Assembly (NCBI GenBank): GCA_001724995.1
Contig: MEFD01000014.1
Span: 1 to 64,000, forward strand
DNA: 64,000 bases
Direction: 5' to 3'
Source: Rubrivivax sp. SCN 71-131
GTDB taxonomy: Bacteria; Pseudomonadota; Gammaproteobacteria; Burkholderiales; Burkholderiaceae_C
The notes under the pieces: model-generated
The model's database searches: none
What the model was told of the DNA's origin: nothing
Seen by the model: only the letters and a program-made list of their open reading frames with translations
Shown: positions 53,203-63,925 of the stretch, piece after piece
Layout of the letters: the number at the start of each line of letters is the position of its first letter
Position numbering within the stretch: the stretch's first letter is position 1
Position numbers and translations under genes: made by a program

Positions 53203-54211
53203 GTGTTCCGAGTCCCTCATCGCGTTCCCGAGCGCCGCACCGCGGATGAGCCGCAGCGTGGGGCGGGCGGCTTTGCGACGCACCCGTGGCTGTTCGACAC
53301 CGACGCGATCCCCGTCGAGGACCGGCGCCGACTACTGGCGCCAGGCGATCGCCCAGGCGCTGCACGTGGACGTGAGCGTGGAGCCCGGCGCCGAAGCACC
53401 GTTCGGCATCCGCATGGCACTGCAGGACTGGCGCAGCTTTCGCCTCATGGGCGTGCAGGGCAGCGCGCACCGCTCCCTTCGTCGCGGCCCCGGGCGTGCG
53501 GACGAGCTGTGTCTGATGCTGCAGTTCGAAGGCATCTGCGAGATCGGCGACCGGCACACCAAGGTGACGCTGGGACCGGGCGACGTGGCCATCATGCCGC
53601 CCGACTTCGAATGCGTGCAGGCGCCGCGGGGAAGCTTCCGGCACGTGCTGATCGACCTCGGCCTGGACCTCGCCCAGGAGCTGCTGCCGCAGTGGCAGGG
53701 CCTGCGCGCCCAGCCGTTCCCGGCAGGCCATCCGGCGGCGATGGCGCTCGTCGGCCTGGCGCGCTGGATGCTGAGCCACGGCAGCAGCCTGCCGGAGGAC
53801 GCGCGCGAGGGCCTGGCGAACTCGCTGCTGGCGCTGGTGCCCAATCTCGCCCAGGCGGACGGCGAGGCCACGGCCACGGACGCGCCCCAGGCCCTGCCGC
53901 CACTGGCGCGCGCGCAGCGCCAGCGCGTGGAAGCCTTCATCCGCGAGAACCTGGCCGACGCCGCACTCGACGTCGGCACGATCGCACGCGAGCTCGGGCT
54001 CTCGGTGCGCTATGTGCACAAGCTCTTTGCCGGCGGACCCAGCGTCATGCAATGGGTCCAGGAGCAGCGCCTGCAGGCGTGCCGCGACGAACTGGCCCGG
54101 CGCGGCACGCGCGCGGTGGCGTCGATCGCGTACAGCTGGGGCTTTGCCTGTCCCTCGCACTTCAGCCGCGCCTTCCGGCGCCGCTTCGGCATCAGCCCGA
54201 GCCAGGCCTGA
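53203..54211 (+). pseudogene. AraC-family regulator, apparently frameshifted
   Basis: GTG 53203 has GGAGGAGGCAGGA just upstream and opens a frame reading ...FATHPWLFDTDAIPVEDR, the usual N-terminus of AraC_binding_2 regulators. The expected continuation (ADYWRQAIAQALHVDVSV) is in the next frame from base 53327. One extra base within 53321-53329 explains both halves. The downstream frame then runs intact to an AraC-type double HTH (VGTIARELGLSVRYVHKLF, VASIAYSWGFACPSHFSRAFRRRFG). It may be a true pseudogene, programmed frameshift or sequencing error. It lies upstream of the mtrAB-type genes and could regulate them. Confidence 0.75.
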
Positions 54212-54258
54212 GGCGCGCCCCGGACGCGAAGCCTGCGGGGGATAACCCGCTCCGGGGT

Positions 54259-54287
54259 GGTGCACGCCCAGACCATCCGCGGTGCAC
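54259..54287. promoter_or_regulatory. Direct repeat GGTGCAC, 22-bp spaced, upstream of the decaheme gene
   Basis: GGTGCAC occurs at 54259-54265 and again at 54281-54287, start to start 22 bp, about two helical turns. AraC-family proteins commonly bind such same-face direct repeats, and an AraC-type gene ends 48 bp upstream. Function is inferred only from the spacing and position. Confidence 0.35.
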
Positions 54288-54368
54288 TTCGGGACCAGCG
54301 CCGCGCCGCGGTGCCGATAGGCTCGAAACCGCAGGAGAAGCCGGGATCGACCGGGATCGAGGAGCACC

Positions 54369-55331
54369 ATGGGCGGCACAGCAGTCGGACGAATGCGAGC
54401 ACTGGCAGCCCCCGCCCTGTGGGCGTTGGGGGTCTTGCTCAGCGGGTTGGCGGGCCCTGCCGCGGCGCAGCAGCAGCAGGCCACGTACATCGGCGAGAAG
54501 GCCTGCCTGGGCTGCCACAACCAGGAGAACCGGCACTTCAGCGAGACCTTGCACGCCAAGATCTTCCGCCTGAATCCGCGCACCGAACGCGAGAAGCAGG
54601 TCTGCGAAACCTGCCACGGCCCGGGTTCGCTGCACGCCAAGGACAAGGGCAACAAGGAGCTGATCATCGGCTTCACGCGCGGCTGGGGCACGCCGGTGCA
54701 GACGCAGAACGACACCTGCCTGAGCTGCCACCAGGGCGGCAACCGGCTGCACTGGCCCGGCTCGACGCACGCGGGCAACCAGCTGGCCTGCGCCGACTGC
54801 CACAACCCGATGGATCGCGTCTCGCTCACCAGCGCGCTCGCCAAGCCGACGATCAACGAGACCTGCCAGAACTGCCACCGCCAGCAGCGCGTGGAGTTCA
54901 ACAAGCGCTCGCACATGCCGCTGCCCGAGGGCAAGATGAGCTGCGTCGACTGCCACAACCCGCACGGCAGCCCGACGCGACCGCTGCTCAAGGCCGAGAG
55001 CGTCAACGCGCTGTGCACCAGCTGTCACGCCGAGAAGCGCGGCCCGCTGCTGTGGGAGCACGCACCGGTGCGCGAGAGCTGCATGAACTGCCACCAGCCG
55101 CACGGCTCCAACCACGACAAGCTGCTGGTGGCGGCGCGGCCGCAACTGTGCCAGCAGTGCCACAGCCCTTCCATCGGCCACCCGGGGCAGTTCTACAACG
55201 CCAGCCAGACGGCGGCCAACGCGCAGCTGGGCGGTGTCGCCAGCCAGCGGGTCATCGGGCGCAGCTGCCAGAACTGCCACTCGCAGGTGCACGGCAGCAA
55301 CCACCCGGCAGGCGCACGCCTGCAGCGCTGA
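54369..55331 (+). CDS. Decaheme c-type cytochrome, MtrA/PioA/DmsE family
   Basis: A 320-aa periplasmic cytochrome with a signal peptide cleaved near AAAQQQQ. Ten CXXCH motifs are counted: CLGCH, CETCH, CLSCH, CADCH, CQNCH, CVDCH, CTSCH, CMNCH, CQQCH and CQNCH. This is the MtrA/PioA/MtoA type that sits inside an MtrB-type porin and carries electrons across the outer membrane. ATG 54369 has AGGAG upstream. The next gene encodes the matching porin, 21 nt away. No extracellular MtrC-like or lipoprotein cytochrome gene follows, which resembles Fe(II)-oxidation (Pio/Mto) loci. Confidence 0.92.
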   Translation: MGGTAVGRMRALAAPALWALGVLLSGLAGPAAAQQQQATYIGEKACLGCHNQENRHFSETLHAKIFRLNPRTEREKQVCETCHGPGSLHAKDKGNKELIIGFTRGWGTPVQTQNDTCLSCHQGGNRLHWPGSTHAGNQLACADCHNPMDRVSLTSALAKPTINETCQNCHRQQRVEFNKRSHMPLPEGKMSCVDCHNPHGSPTRPLLKAESVNALCTSCHAEKRGPLLWEHAPVRESCMNCHQPHGSNHDKLLVAARPQLCQQCHSPSIGHPGQFYNASQTAANAQLGGVASQRVIGRSCQNCHSQVHGSNHPAGARLQR

Positions 55332-55352
55332 ACGGCTTTGGAGGAGGATCCG

Positions 55353-58187
55353 ATGCGACACGCTTCTCGCACGCGACCGGCCGCCCGGCGCTTGTTCCGC
55401 ACTCGCCGCGCCGCGCGGCCGGCGCCGCGGCTGGCGCTGCTGCCCGCGCTGCTGGGCATCGCCCTCGCGCAGGGCCTCGGCGGCTCGGCCTGGGCCGATT
55501 CGGGCCACGGGGCCGACACCGTGCTGGCCAACACGCTGACGCCGCAGGGCACCATCCCCGGTCGCGAGCGCGACCCCGACGGCCTGGGCCTGGCCGAGAA
55601 CACGCGCACCCCCACCGGGCTGCTGCACGTCGACCCCTGGCAGGTGCCGGAGTGGAGCAAGGGCGCAAGCGGGTGGCTGACGCGCGGCGGCGTCGAATTC
55701 GGCGGCTTGAGCATCGGCGGTGACCGCAAGGCGGCCAAGTTCGGCGAGTACAAGTCGCCCAAGTCCGGCCTGGTGCTGAGCAACGCCTGGCTCGAGGCCG
55801 AGCGCCCGCAGGACGCGATCTTCTTCGACCTCAACGCCGGCAGCCTCGGGCGCCACGACCAGTACCTGGGCGTCAGCGGCGGACGCTACAACGCGTGGAA
55901 GCTCTCGGCCTTCTACAACGAGACCGATCACCTGTTCACGACGCGCTACCGCAGCCTCTGGAGCGGCGTCGGCAGCGCGCGGCTGACGTTGAACCCGCCG
56001 CTCGTGGCCGGGCCGACCGCACCGGCCACGGCGGCCTCGAACGACCTCGCCATCGGTGAGGCGGCGTTGGCCACGCCGTATGGCGCACTGAGCATGCTGC
56101 GCCAGAAGGGCGGCCTGCGCCTGGACCTGCGCCTGAACGAGGACTGGCGCGCCTTCGCCACGCTCACCTCCGAGAAGCGCCAGGGCGCCCGGCCCTTCGC
56201 CATGGTGATGGGCGGCGGCGGCGGCACCGGCGGCCTGGAGATCCCGGAGTCGATCGACTACGACACGCACGACCTGCTGGCCGGCGTGCAGTGGCATCGT
56301 GGCCACACGAGCCTGAACGTACAGGCCTCGGCCTCGCTGTTCCGCAACAACGTCGGCACGATGACGGTCGACAACCCGATGCTCCTCCCCCCCGCCAACG
56401 GCCTCACGAGCTTCCCGCAGGGCGTGATCGACCTCTACCCGGACAACGACGCCTACAACCTGAAGGCCGAGTTCGCGCACGCCATGCCCGAGTGGGCGCG
56501 CGCACGCTTCACCGCGCTGGTGTCGGCCACCAGCACGCGCCAGAACGACGCCCTGATTCCCTCGACGCCCTACGCGGGCGTGATGGTGGGCGGCATCGCA
56601 GGTGGCGCCTGGGACACGACGGCCTCGCTCAGCCGTCAGAACGCGGGCGCACGCATCGATACCCGGCTGGCCGACATCGGCCTGGCGCTGAGCCCGCTGA
56701 ACGACCTCGACCTCAAGGCCAAGCTGCGCCACTACGACACCGACAACGACACCCGCTACTGGGCCTGCAACCCGCTCACCGGCCAGTGGGGACGGCTCAC
56801 CAACGACGGCAGCGGCTCCTCGATCGCGGTGCCCAACGTGACGCCGGGCAACAACCCGCCGGGCACCTCGGCCACGGCCTTCAACGACGTGATGTGCAAC
56901 CTGGAGGCGCTGAAGGCGCTGAACCTGGTGCCCGCCGCAGGCACCGTCAATATCGCGACCGTGCCCTACGCCTACTCGCAGACCAATGCCGGCCTGTCGG
57001 CGGACTACCGCCTCGCGCACAGCCAGAACATGACGCTGGCCTACGAGCGCGAGACCTTCCGGCGCGAGCACCGCGAACGCGACAAGACCTGGGAGGACCG
57101 CGTCAAGGTCGGCTACGTCAACCGCGCGCTGACGGGCGGCACGCTGCGCGTCTCGCTCGAGCATGGGCGCCGTCGCGGCAGCACCTATGTCGCCGATCCG
57201 TACGACGAGTTCTTCAGCGCCTCGTTCGGACCGACGCCGACGGCCGTCGGCACCAACGTCTCGAGCTGGATCCACGTCAACGATCTGCACCGCAAGTTCG
57301 ACCTCTCGGACCGCGACCAGACGGCGCTGAACCTGCGCTACAACCACGCGCTGCGCGACGACCTCGACCTGATGCTGACGGCGCAGTCCAAGGAGCAGAA
57401 GTACCCCTCGGCGCAGTACGGCCGCAGCGGCAGGCAGCGCCAGCACACCGCCACGCTGGACCTGAACTGGCAGCCCGCGCCCGAGACCTCGGTCTACGGC
57501 TACCTGGCCACGCAGCGCTCGACGATGTTCCAGCGCGGCCTGCAGCAGAACGCCTGCGTGCTCGGCACCACCTACTACTTCTACAGCGACGGCTCGATCT
57601 CCGCGCTGGCGGCGCCGACCGCGGCGCAGGCGGCGGCGGGCATCACCGTGGTCGGCAACAGCGGCCCGGTCACCGCGGCGAACTTCCTCACCCTGTGCGG
57701 CAGCGCCTCAGCAACCAGCCCGCTCTATGCCACCGGCCGCACCTGGACGGCCGACCAGAAGGACCGCAGCAACTCGCTGGGCATCGGCGCCCAGCACGAC
57801 TTCGGACGCGTGCGCACCGACGTCAACGCCAACTGGACGCGCGGTCGCACCAGCCTGGCCTACACCTACGACCCGGTGGCGCTGGGTCTGCTGACCAGCG
57901 GCGCGCCGACGCCGGCACAGCAGACGATCGTCGGGCTCATCGGCAGCGGCGTGCCGGACATGATCTACGAGCAGACGAGTCTGGACGCGAGCTTCCTCAT
58001 CCCCGTGAACGCACGCACGACGGTGCGCCTGCTGCTGCGCCACGAGGCCGGCAGGATCCGCGACTGGCACTACGACGGCGTGGCCGAGAACCCCACTCCC
58101 TCGACCAACCAGCAGACCTACCTCGACGCCGGGCCGCAAAGCTACGACGTGACGAGTGTGGGCGTGTTCCTGCAGCTGTCTTGGTGA
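55353..58187 (+). CDS. MtrB/PioB-family outer-membrane beta-barrel
   Basis: A 944-aa protein with an Arg-rich N-region and signal sequence (LALLPALLGIALAQ...AWADSG), then alternating amphipathic strands typical of a large (26-28 strand) barrel, ending in the aromatic C-terminus VGVFLQLSW. It would sheath the decaheme protein to form a conduit. The N-terminal CXXC of Shewanella MtrB is absent after the signal peptide. ATG 55353 has GGAGGAGGAT upstream. Its stop overlaps the next ATG (TGATG). Confidence 0.88.
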   Translation: MRHASRTRPAARRLFRTRRAARPAPRLALLPALLGIALAQGLGGSAWADSGHGADTVLANTLTPQGTIPGRERDPDGLGLAENTRTPTGLLHVDPWQVPEWSKGASGWLTRGGVEFGGLSIGGDRKAAKFGEYKSPKSGLVLSNAWLEAERPQDAIFFDLNAGSLGRHDQYLGVSGGRYNAWKLSAFYNETDHLFTTRYRSLWSGVGSARLTLNPPLVAGPTAPATAASNDLAIGEAALATPYGALSMLRQKGGLRLDLRLNEDWRAFATLTSEKRQGARPFAMVMGGGGGTGGLEIPESIDYDTHDLLAGVQWHRGHTSLNVQASASLFRNNVGTMTVDNPMLLPPANGLTSFPQGVIDLYPDNDAYNLKAEFAHAMPEWARARFTALVSATSTRQNDALIPSTPYAGVMVGGIAGGAWDTTASLSRQNAGARIDTRLADIGLALSPLNDLDLKAKLRHYDTDNDTRYWACNPLTGQWGRLTNDGSGSSIAVPNVTPGNNPPGTSATAFNDVMCNLEALKALNLVPAAGTVNIATVPYAYSQTNAGLSADYRLAHSQNMTLAYERETFRREHRERDKTWEDRVKVGYVNRALTGGTLRVSLEHGRRRGSTYVADPYDEFFSASFGPTPTAVGTNVSSWIHVNDLHRKFDLSDRDQTALNLRYNHALRDDLDLMLTAQSKEQKYPSAQYGRSGRQRQHTATLDLNWQPAPETSVYGYLATQRSTMFQRGLQQNACVLGTTYYFYSDGSISALAAPTAAQAAAGITVVGNSGPVTAANFLTLCGSASATSPLYATGRTWTADQKDRSNSLGIGAQHDFGRVRTDVNANWTRGRTSLAYTYDPVALGLLTSGAPTPAQQTIVGLIGSGVPDMIYEQTSLDASFLIPVNARTTVRLLLRHEAGRIRDWHYDGVAENPTPSTNQQTYLDAGPQSYDVTSVGVFLQLSW

Positions 58188-58828
58188 TGGGGCAGGGGTC
58201 GAAGCGCGCGTCGGTGCGCCGGCGCACCGGCCGCGGGTCGGCATGGGCCCGGCTCGCCTGCGTCGCGGCCTGGGCTTTGGCGCCGCTGGGGGCAGCCGCA
58301 GCGGACGCGCCCGAGGTGGTGCAGACGGTCTGCGCGGCCTGCCATGGCCCCGACGGCAACAGCCTCGCGCCGACCTTCCCCAAGCTCGCCGGCCTGCAGG
58401 TCGAGTACCTGGAGAAGCAACTGCGCGAGTTCCTCAGCGGCAAGCGCAAGAACGATCTCATGGATTCCTCGCTGCCGGCGCTGAAGGCGGCGAACCTGGG
58501 TGACGTCGTTGCCTACTACGCGAGTCAGAAGCGCTCGGCCGGCACCGTCTCCGACGACAAGCTCGCCGCGGCCGGCAAGGCGATCTACGACGACGGCAAC
58601 ACCGGCAGCGGCGTGCCCTCCTGCTCCGGCTGCCACCAGCCCGAGGGCGAAGGCAACGCGCGCTACCCGCGGCTGGCCGGCCAGCACGCCACCTACACCA
58701 TGGCGCAGATGCAGGCCTTCAAGGAAGGCACGCGCACCAACGACAAGGCGCGCGTGATGCGGGCCGTTGCCGCACGCATGACCGAGCAGGAAATCGCCGC
58801 GGTGGCGGAATACATCGCCGGACTGTGA
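58187..58828 (+). CDS. Diheme cytochrome c4-type protein
   Basis: A 213-aa periplasmic cytochrome with a signal peptide (LACVAAWALAPLGAAAADAP) and two tandem class I domains, with CAACH near residue 55 and CSGCH near residue 148, each followed by YPRLAGQ- or FPKLAGL-type segments of cytochrome c4. The start codon overlaps the porin gene stop, so it is translated with the conduit. It is a likely electron carrier between conduit and inner membrane. Confidence 0.88.
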   Translation: MGQGSKRASVRRRTGRGSAWARLACVAAWALAPLGAAAADAPEVVQTVCAACHGPDGNSLAPTFPKLAGLQVEYLEKQLREFLSGKRKNDLMDSSLPALKAANLGDVVAYYASQKRSAGTVSDDKLAAAGKAIYDDGNTGSGVPSCSGCHQPEGEGNARYPRLAGQHATYTMAQMQAFKEGTRTNDKARVMRAVAARMTEQEIAAVAEYIAGL

Positions 58829-58856
58829 CTGCGGCCGGCGGCAAGGAGATGCTTTC

Positions 58857-59609
58857 GTGAGATCCGTCCAGCGCAGTCGCCGCGAGATCCGTGGCATGCG
58901 GGGCTGGCATGTTGCCGCCCTTGCCGCCCTTACGGCCCTCACGGCCGTCGTCAGCCTGGCTTGGCCTGCGGCCGCGCAGGCACAGGCCACCGGCAGCGGC
59001 GAGGAAGAAGGCGGCTACGTCTGGAACGCGACGCAGGGCGAGAAGCTGCAGGCGCTGGCCGCCCAGGGCGACGCCACGCGCGGCGAGATCAGCTTCGAGG
59101 TCTGCCAGGGCTGCCACCGCCGCGGCGCGCTCGGCCGCGTCGACGGCACCTACCCTCGCCTGGCCGGCCAGCACCGCAGCGTGCTCATCAAGCAGATGAC
59201 CGACGTGCGCGCGGGCCGGCGCCGCAACGACACCATGCTGCCCTTTGCCGACAAGCACGTCATCGGGCCGCAGGACATCGCCGACATCGCCGTCTACCTG
59301 TCGCAGCTTCCGGTCCCCGCCAACAACGGCAAGGGGCCGGGTGGCGACCTCGCCGGGGCCGAGCAGCTCTACCGCTTCCAGTGCGCCGACTGTCATGGCG
59401 AGCGTGGCGAGGGCGACGCCGTGAGGTTCTACCCGCGCGTCAACGGCCAGCACTATCGCTACCTGCTGCACGAGATGATCGCGATCCGCGACGGCAGCCG
59501 CGGCAACGCCTACCCGAAGATGGTCGAGATCGTGAAGCCGCTCGCCAACGCGCAGCTCGACGCCCTCGCCGACTACATGTCGCGCCTGCCCTCGGGCCCG
59601 ACGCGCTGA
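58857..59609 (+). CDS. Second diheme c4-type cytochrome
   Basis: A 250-aa periplasmic cytochrome. The signal peptide is MRGWHVAALAALTALTAVV...AAQAQA, and heme motifs CQGCH (near residue 82) and CADCH (near residue 181) follow; YPRLAGQH and YPRVNGQHYRYLL are c4-like. GTG 58857 has AAGGAG at an eight-base spacing. It is 28 nt after the first c4 gene and in the same transcript. Sequence divergence from the first copy suggests a separate partner rather than a recent duplicate. Confidence 0.87.
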   Translation: MRSVQRSRREIRGMRGWHVAALAALTALTAVVSLAWPAAAQAQATGSGEEEGGYVWNATQGEKLQALAAQGDATRGEISFEVCQGCHRRGALGRVDGTYPRLAGQHRSVLIKQMTDVRAGRRRNDTMLPFADKHVIGPQDIADIAVYLSQLPVPANNGKGPGGDLAGAEQLYRFQCADCHGERGEGDAVRFYPRVNGQHYRYLLHEMIAIRDGSRGNAYPKMVEIVKPLANAQLDALADYMSRLPSGPTR

Positions 59610-59626
59610 GTTCCCGCCGCAGGGAC

Positions 59627-59652
59627 GGCGTGGCGGCCCGCGCCGCCACGCC
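59627..59652. terminator. Perfect 11-bp hairpin between convergent genes
   Basis: GGCGTGGCGGC (59627-59637) and GCCGCCACGCC (59642-59652) pair perfectly around a CCGC loop. It lies midway between the cytochrome stop and the clpB stop. There is no T-run on either side, so it may be a bidirectional barrier or a 3'-end stabiliser. Confidence 0.5.
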
Positions 59653-59658
59653 CGGCCT

Positions 59659-62253
<2,595 letters not shown>

Positions 62254-62540
62254 GGGCAAGATCCTCCGGTCTGCGGGGGAAATGGGGCGCAGTGCCGCGG
62301 TTTCAAGCGCGGGGATGGACCGTCCCGCGGCGGCAGAAGAAGCTCTCCGGGCGCATCGAGGGCTTCGTGGACTTCCGGCTGGAGTGGTTCGCGACCCGGC
62401 GATCCAGCCGCTGACGGCGGGCGCACGACCGTCGTCACGGCACCGCCACCCTGCACGTCGGCCGCGTGCGCGTTGGGGGTGGGCCCGACCTGGGTGTTCC
62501 GGCCGGACGTGGCAACGGAACAAGACGCATCTTGCAATTC
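62254..62540. other. clpB-arsR divergent spacer
   Basis: This region must hold the clpB promoter (minus) and part of the arsR promoter (plus). A plus-strand open stretch ending at TGA near 62415 reads ...[20 protein letters not shown] and could be a gene remnant, but it has no start signal and no family is recognised. Confidence 0.35.
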
Positions 62541-62556
62541 TTCAATCCATGTTGAA
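62541..62556. promoter_or_regulatory. arsR: Candidate ArsR operator
   Basis: TTCAA-6 nt-TTGAA is an inverted repeat (62541-62545 and 62552-62556) in an AT-rich patch just before arsR. ArsR/SmtB repressors bind such short dyads overlapping their own promoter. Its position argues that the ATG at 62549 inside it is not the start. Confidence 0.5.
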
Positions 62557-62566
62557 CAATTGCATC

Positions 62567-62905
62567 ATGGAAAAGGGGACGGCCATCGCGGTGTTCGAGT
62601 CGCTCGCCTCCGGCGTGCGGCTGGACGTGTTCCGTCTGCTGGTTCGGCATGCCCCCGAGGGACTCGTGGCCGGAGAGATCGCCGCCGCGCTCGAGTTGCC
62701 GGCGACCAATCTTTCCTTCCACCTCAAGGCGCTGACCCAGTCCGGCCTTCTGGGCGTCACTCAGGAAGGGCGCTACCAGCGCTACCGCGCCAACCTGGCG
62801 CTGATGGCCAGCTTGATCGGCTACCTCAGCGACGAATGCTGTGGCGGCAACCCCGGCGCCTGCCTGCCTGGGGCGGCGATGGCCGCCTGCACCGACTGCG
62901 ATTGA
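62567..62905 (+). CDS. arsR: ArsR-family arsenical repressor
   Basis: A 112-aa winged-helix repressor. LASGVRLDVFRLLVRHAPEG begins the fold and the recognition helix is in LPATNLSFHLKALTQSGLL. It lacks the classic ELCVCDL site; instead the C-terminus is Cys-rich (DECCGG...CLPG...CTDCD), as in ArsR types with C-terminal As(III) sites. ATG 62567 is chosen over 62549, which lies in the operator dyad. It is the first gene of the ars operon. Confidence 0.88.
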   Translation: MEKGTAIAVFESLASGVRLDVFRLLVRHAPEGLVAGEIAAALELPATNLSFHLKALTQSGLLGVTQEGRYQRYRANLALMASLIGYLSDECCGGNPGACLPGAAMAACTDCD

Positions 62906-62973
62906 CGGCGCACGCGCCCACTCGTCACCCGACCGACCACCGCGCCTCTCCATCCGCCGCACCCCAACGCGCC

Positions 62974-63492
62974 ATGCTCAACGTCCTGTTCCTCTGCACC
63001 CACAACTCGGCCCGCAGCATCCTGTCCGAGGCCTTGCTCAACCACCTCGACGCGCAGTGCGCCATGCCCGGGCGCTTTCGCGCGTATTCCGCGGGCAGCA
63101 GCCCGCGCGCGGACCAGCAGCCGCATCCGATGGCGCTGGAGGTGCTGCAAAGCGCCGGCGTGTGCACCGAAGGCCTGCACAGCAAAGGCTGGGAGACGTT
63201 CTCGGCACCCGGTGCGCCCTCCATGGACCTGATCATCACGGTGTGCGACAACGCCGCGGGCGAGACCTGCCCCCTCTGGCCCGGCCACCCGGCGACGGCG
63301 CACTGGGGCTACCCCGATCCCGCGCAGGGCGATGCGCCCGATGCCCGCAAGCGCGAAGCCTTTCGCCAGACCCTGCATGCCATCCACCAGCGCCTGAAGC
63401 TGCTGATGAGCCTGCCCCCCGAAATGCTGCACGGAAACCTGTTGCAGCGCGCCGCACGCAGCCTGCCGTCGCCGTCTTCGATCCACCCCTGA
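62974..63492 (+). CDS. arsC: Arsenate reductase, low-molecular-weight phosphatase type
   Basis: A 172-aa enzyme. The N-terminal active-site loop LFLCTHNSARS (CX5R) is that of LMW tyrosine phosphatases and thioredoxin-linked ArsC enzymes. Other cysteines (VCTEG, VCDNAAGETC) could form the relay disulfide. It reduces As(V) to As(III), the substrate of the ArsDA system. It lies 69 nt after arsR. Confidence 0.88.
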   Translation: MLNVLFLCTHNSARSILSEALLNHLDAQCAMPGRFRAYSAGSSPRADQQPHPMALEVLQSAGVCTEGLHSKGWETFSAPGAPSMDLIITVCDNAAGETCPLWPGHPATAHWGYPDPAQGDAPDARKREAFRQTLHAIHQRLKLLMSLPPEMLHGNLLQRAARSLPSPSSIHP

Positions 63493-63510
63493 ACCAACCG
63501 GAGATTCCCC

Positions 63511-63876
63511 ATGACCACCATCCAGGTGTTCGACCCTGCCCTGTGCTGCAGCAGCGGCGTCTGCGGCACCGACGTCGACCAGAGCCTCGTCGACTTCTCG
63601 GCCGATGCCGACTGGGCGCGCCAGAACGGTGTCCGCCTGGAGCGCTTCAACCTGGCCCATCAGCCCATGGCCTTTGCCGAGAGCGCACCGGTCAAGGCCT
63701 TCCTGGAGCGCGCGGGCCAGGAGGCACTGCCGCTCACGCTGGTCGATGGCCAGGTCGTGCTGGCGGGTCGCTACCCCTCGCGTGCCGACCTGGCGCGCTG
63801 GGCCGGGCTGGCCGTGCCCGCGGCGGCGGGGGCCGAATCCGCCGGCAGTTGCTGCTCGGGCGGCAACTGCGGCTGA
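63511..63876 (+). CDS. arsD: Arsenic metallochaperone ArsD
   Basis: A 121-aa protein. Cysteines 12, 13 and 18 (ALCCSSGVCG) are the conserved As(III) site of ArsD, and a second vicinal pair is at the C-terminus (SCCSGGNC). It hands As(III) to ArsA, whose gene follows. It also has weak repressor activity in studied systems. It is 18 nt after arsC, with GGAG upstream of ATG. Confidence 0.95.
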   Translation: MTTIQVFDPALCCSSGVCGTDVDQSLVDFSADADWARQNGVRLERFNLAHQPMAFAESAPVKAFLERAGQEALPLTLVDGQVVLAGRYPSRADLARWAGLAVPAAAGAESAGSCCSGGNCG

Positions 63877-63925
63877 AGTCTGCAACGCCTGCCCGCCGTC
63901 CGGTCCCTGCACCCCGCCCCTTGCC

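Noticed and set aside
62319..62415. A small gene before arsR
   Set aside because: The frame ...[18 protein letters not shown] has no start codon with a ribosome-binding site and no recognised family; it is kept only as a note in the spacer entry.
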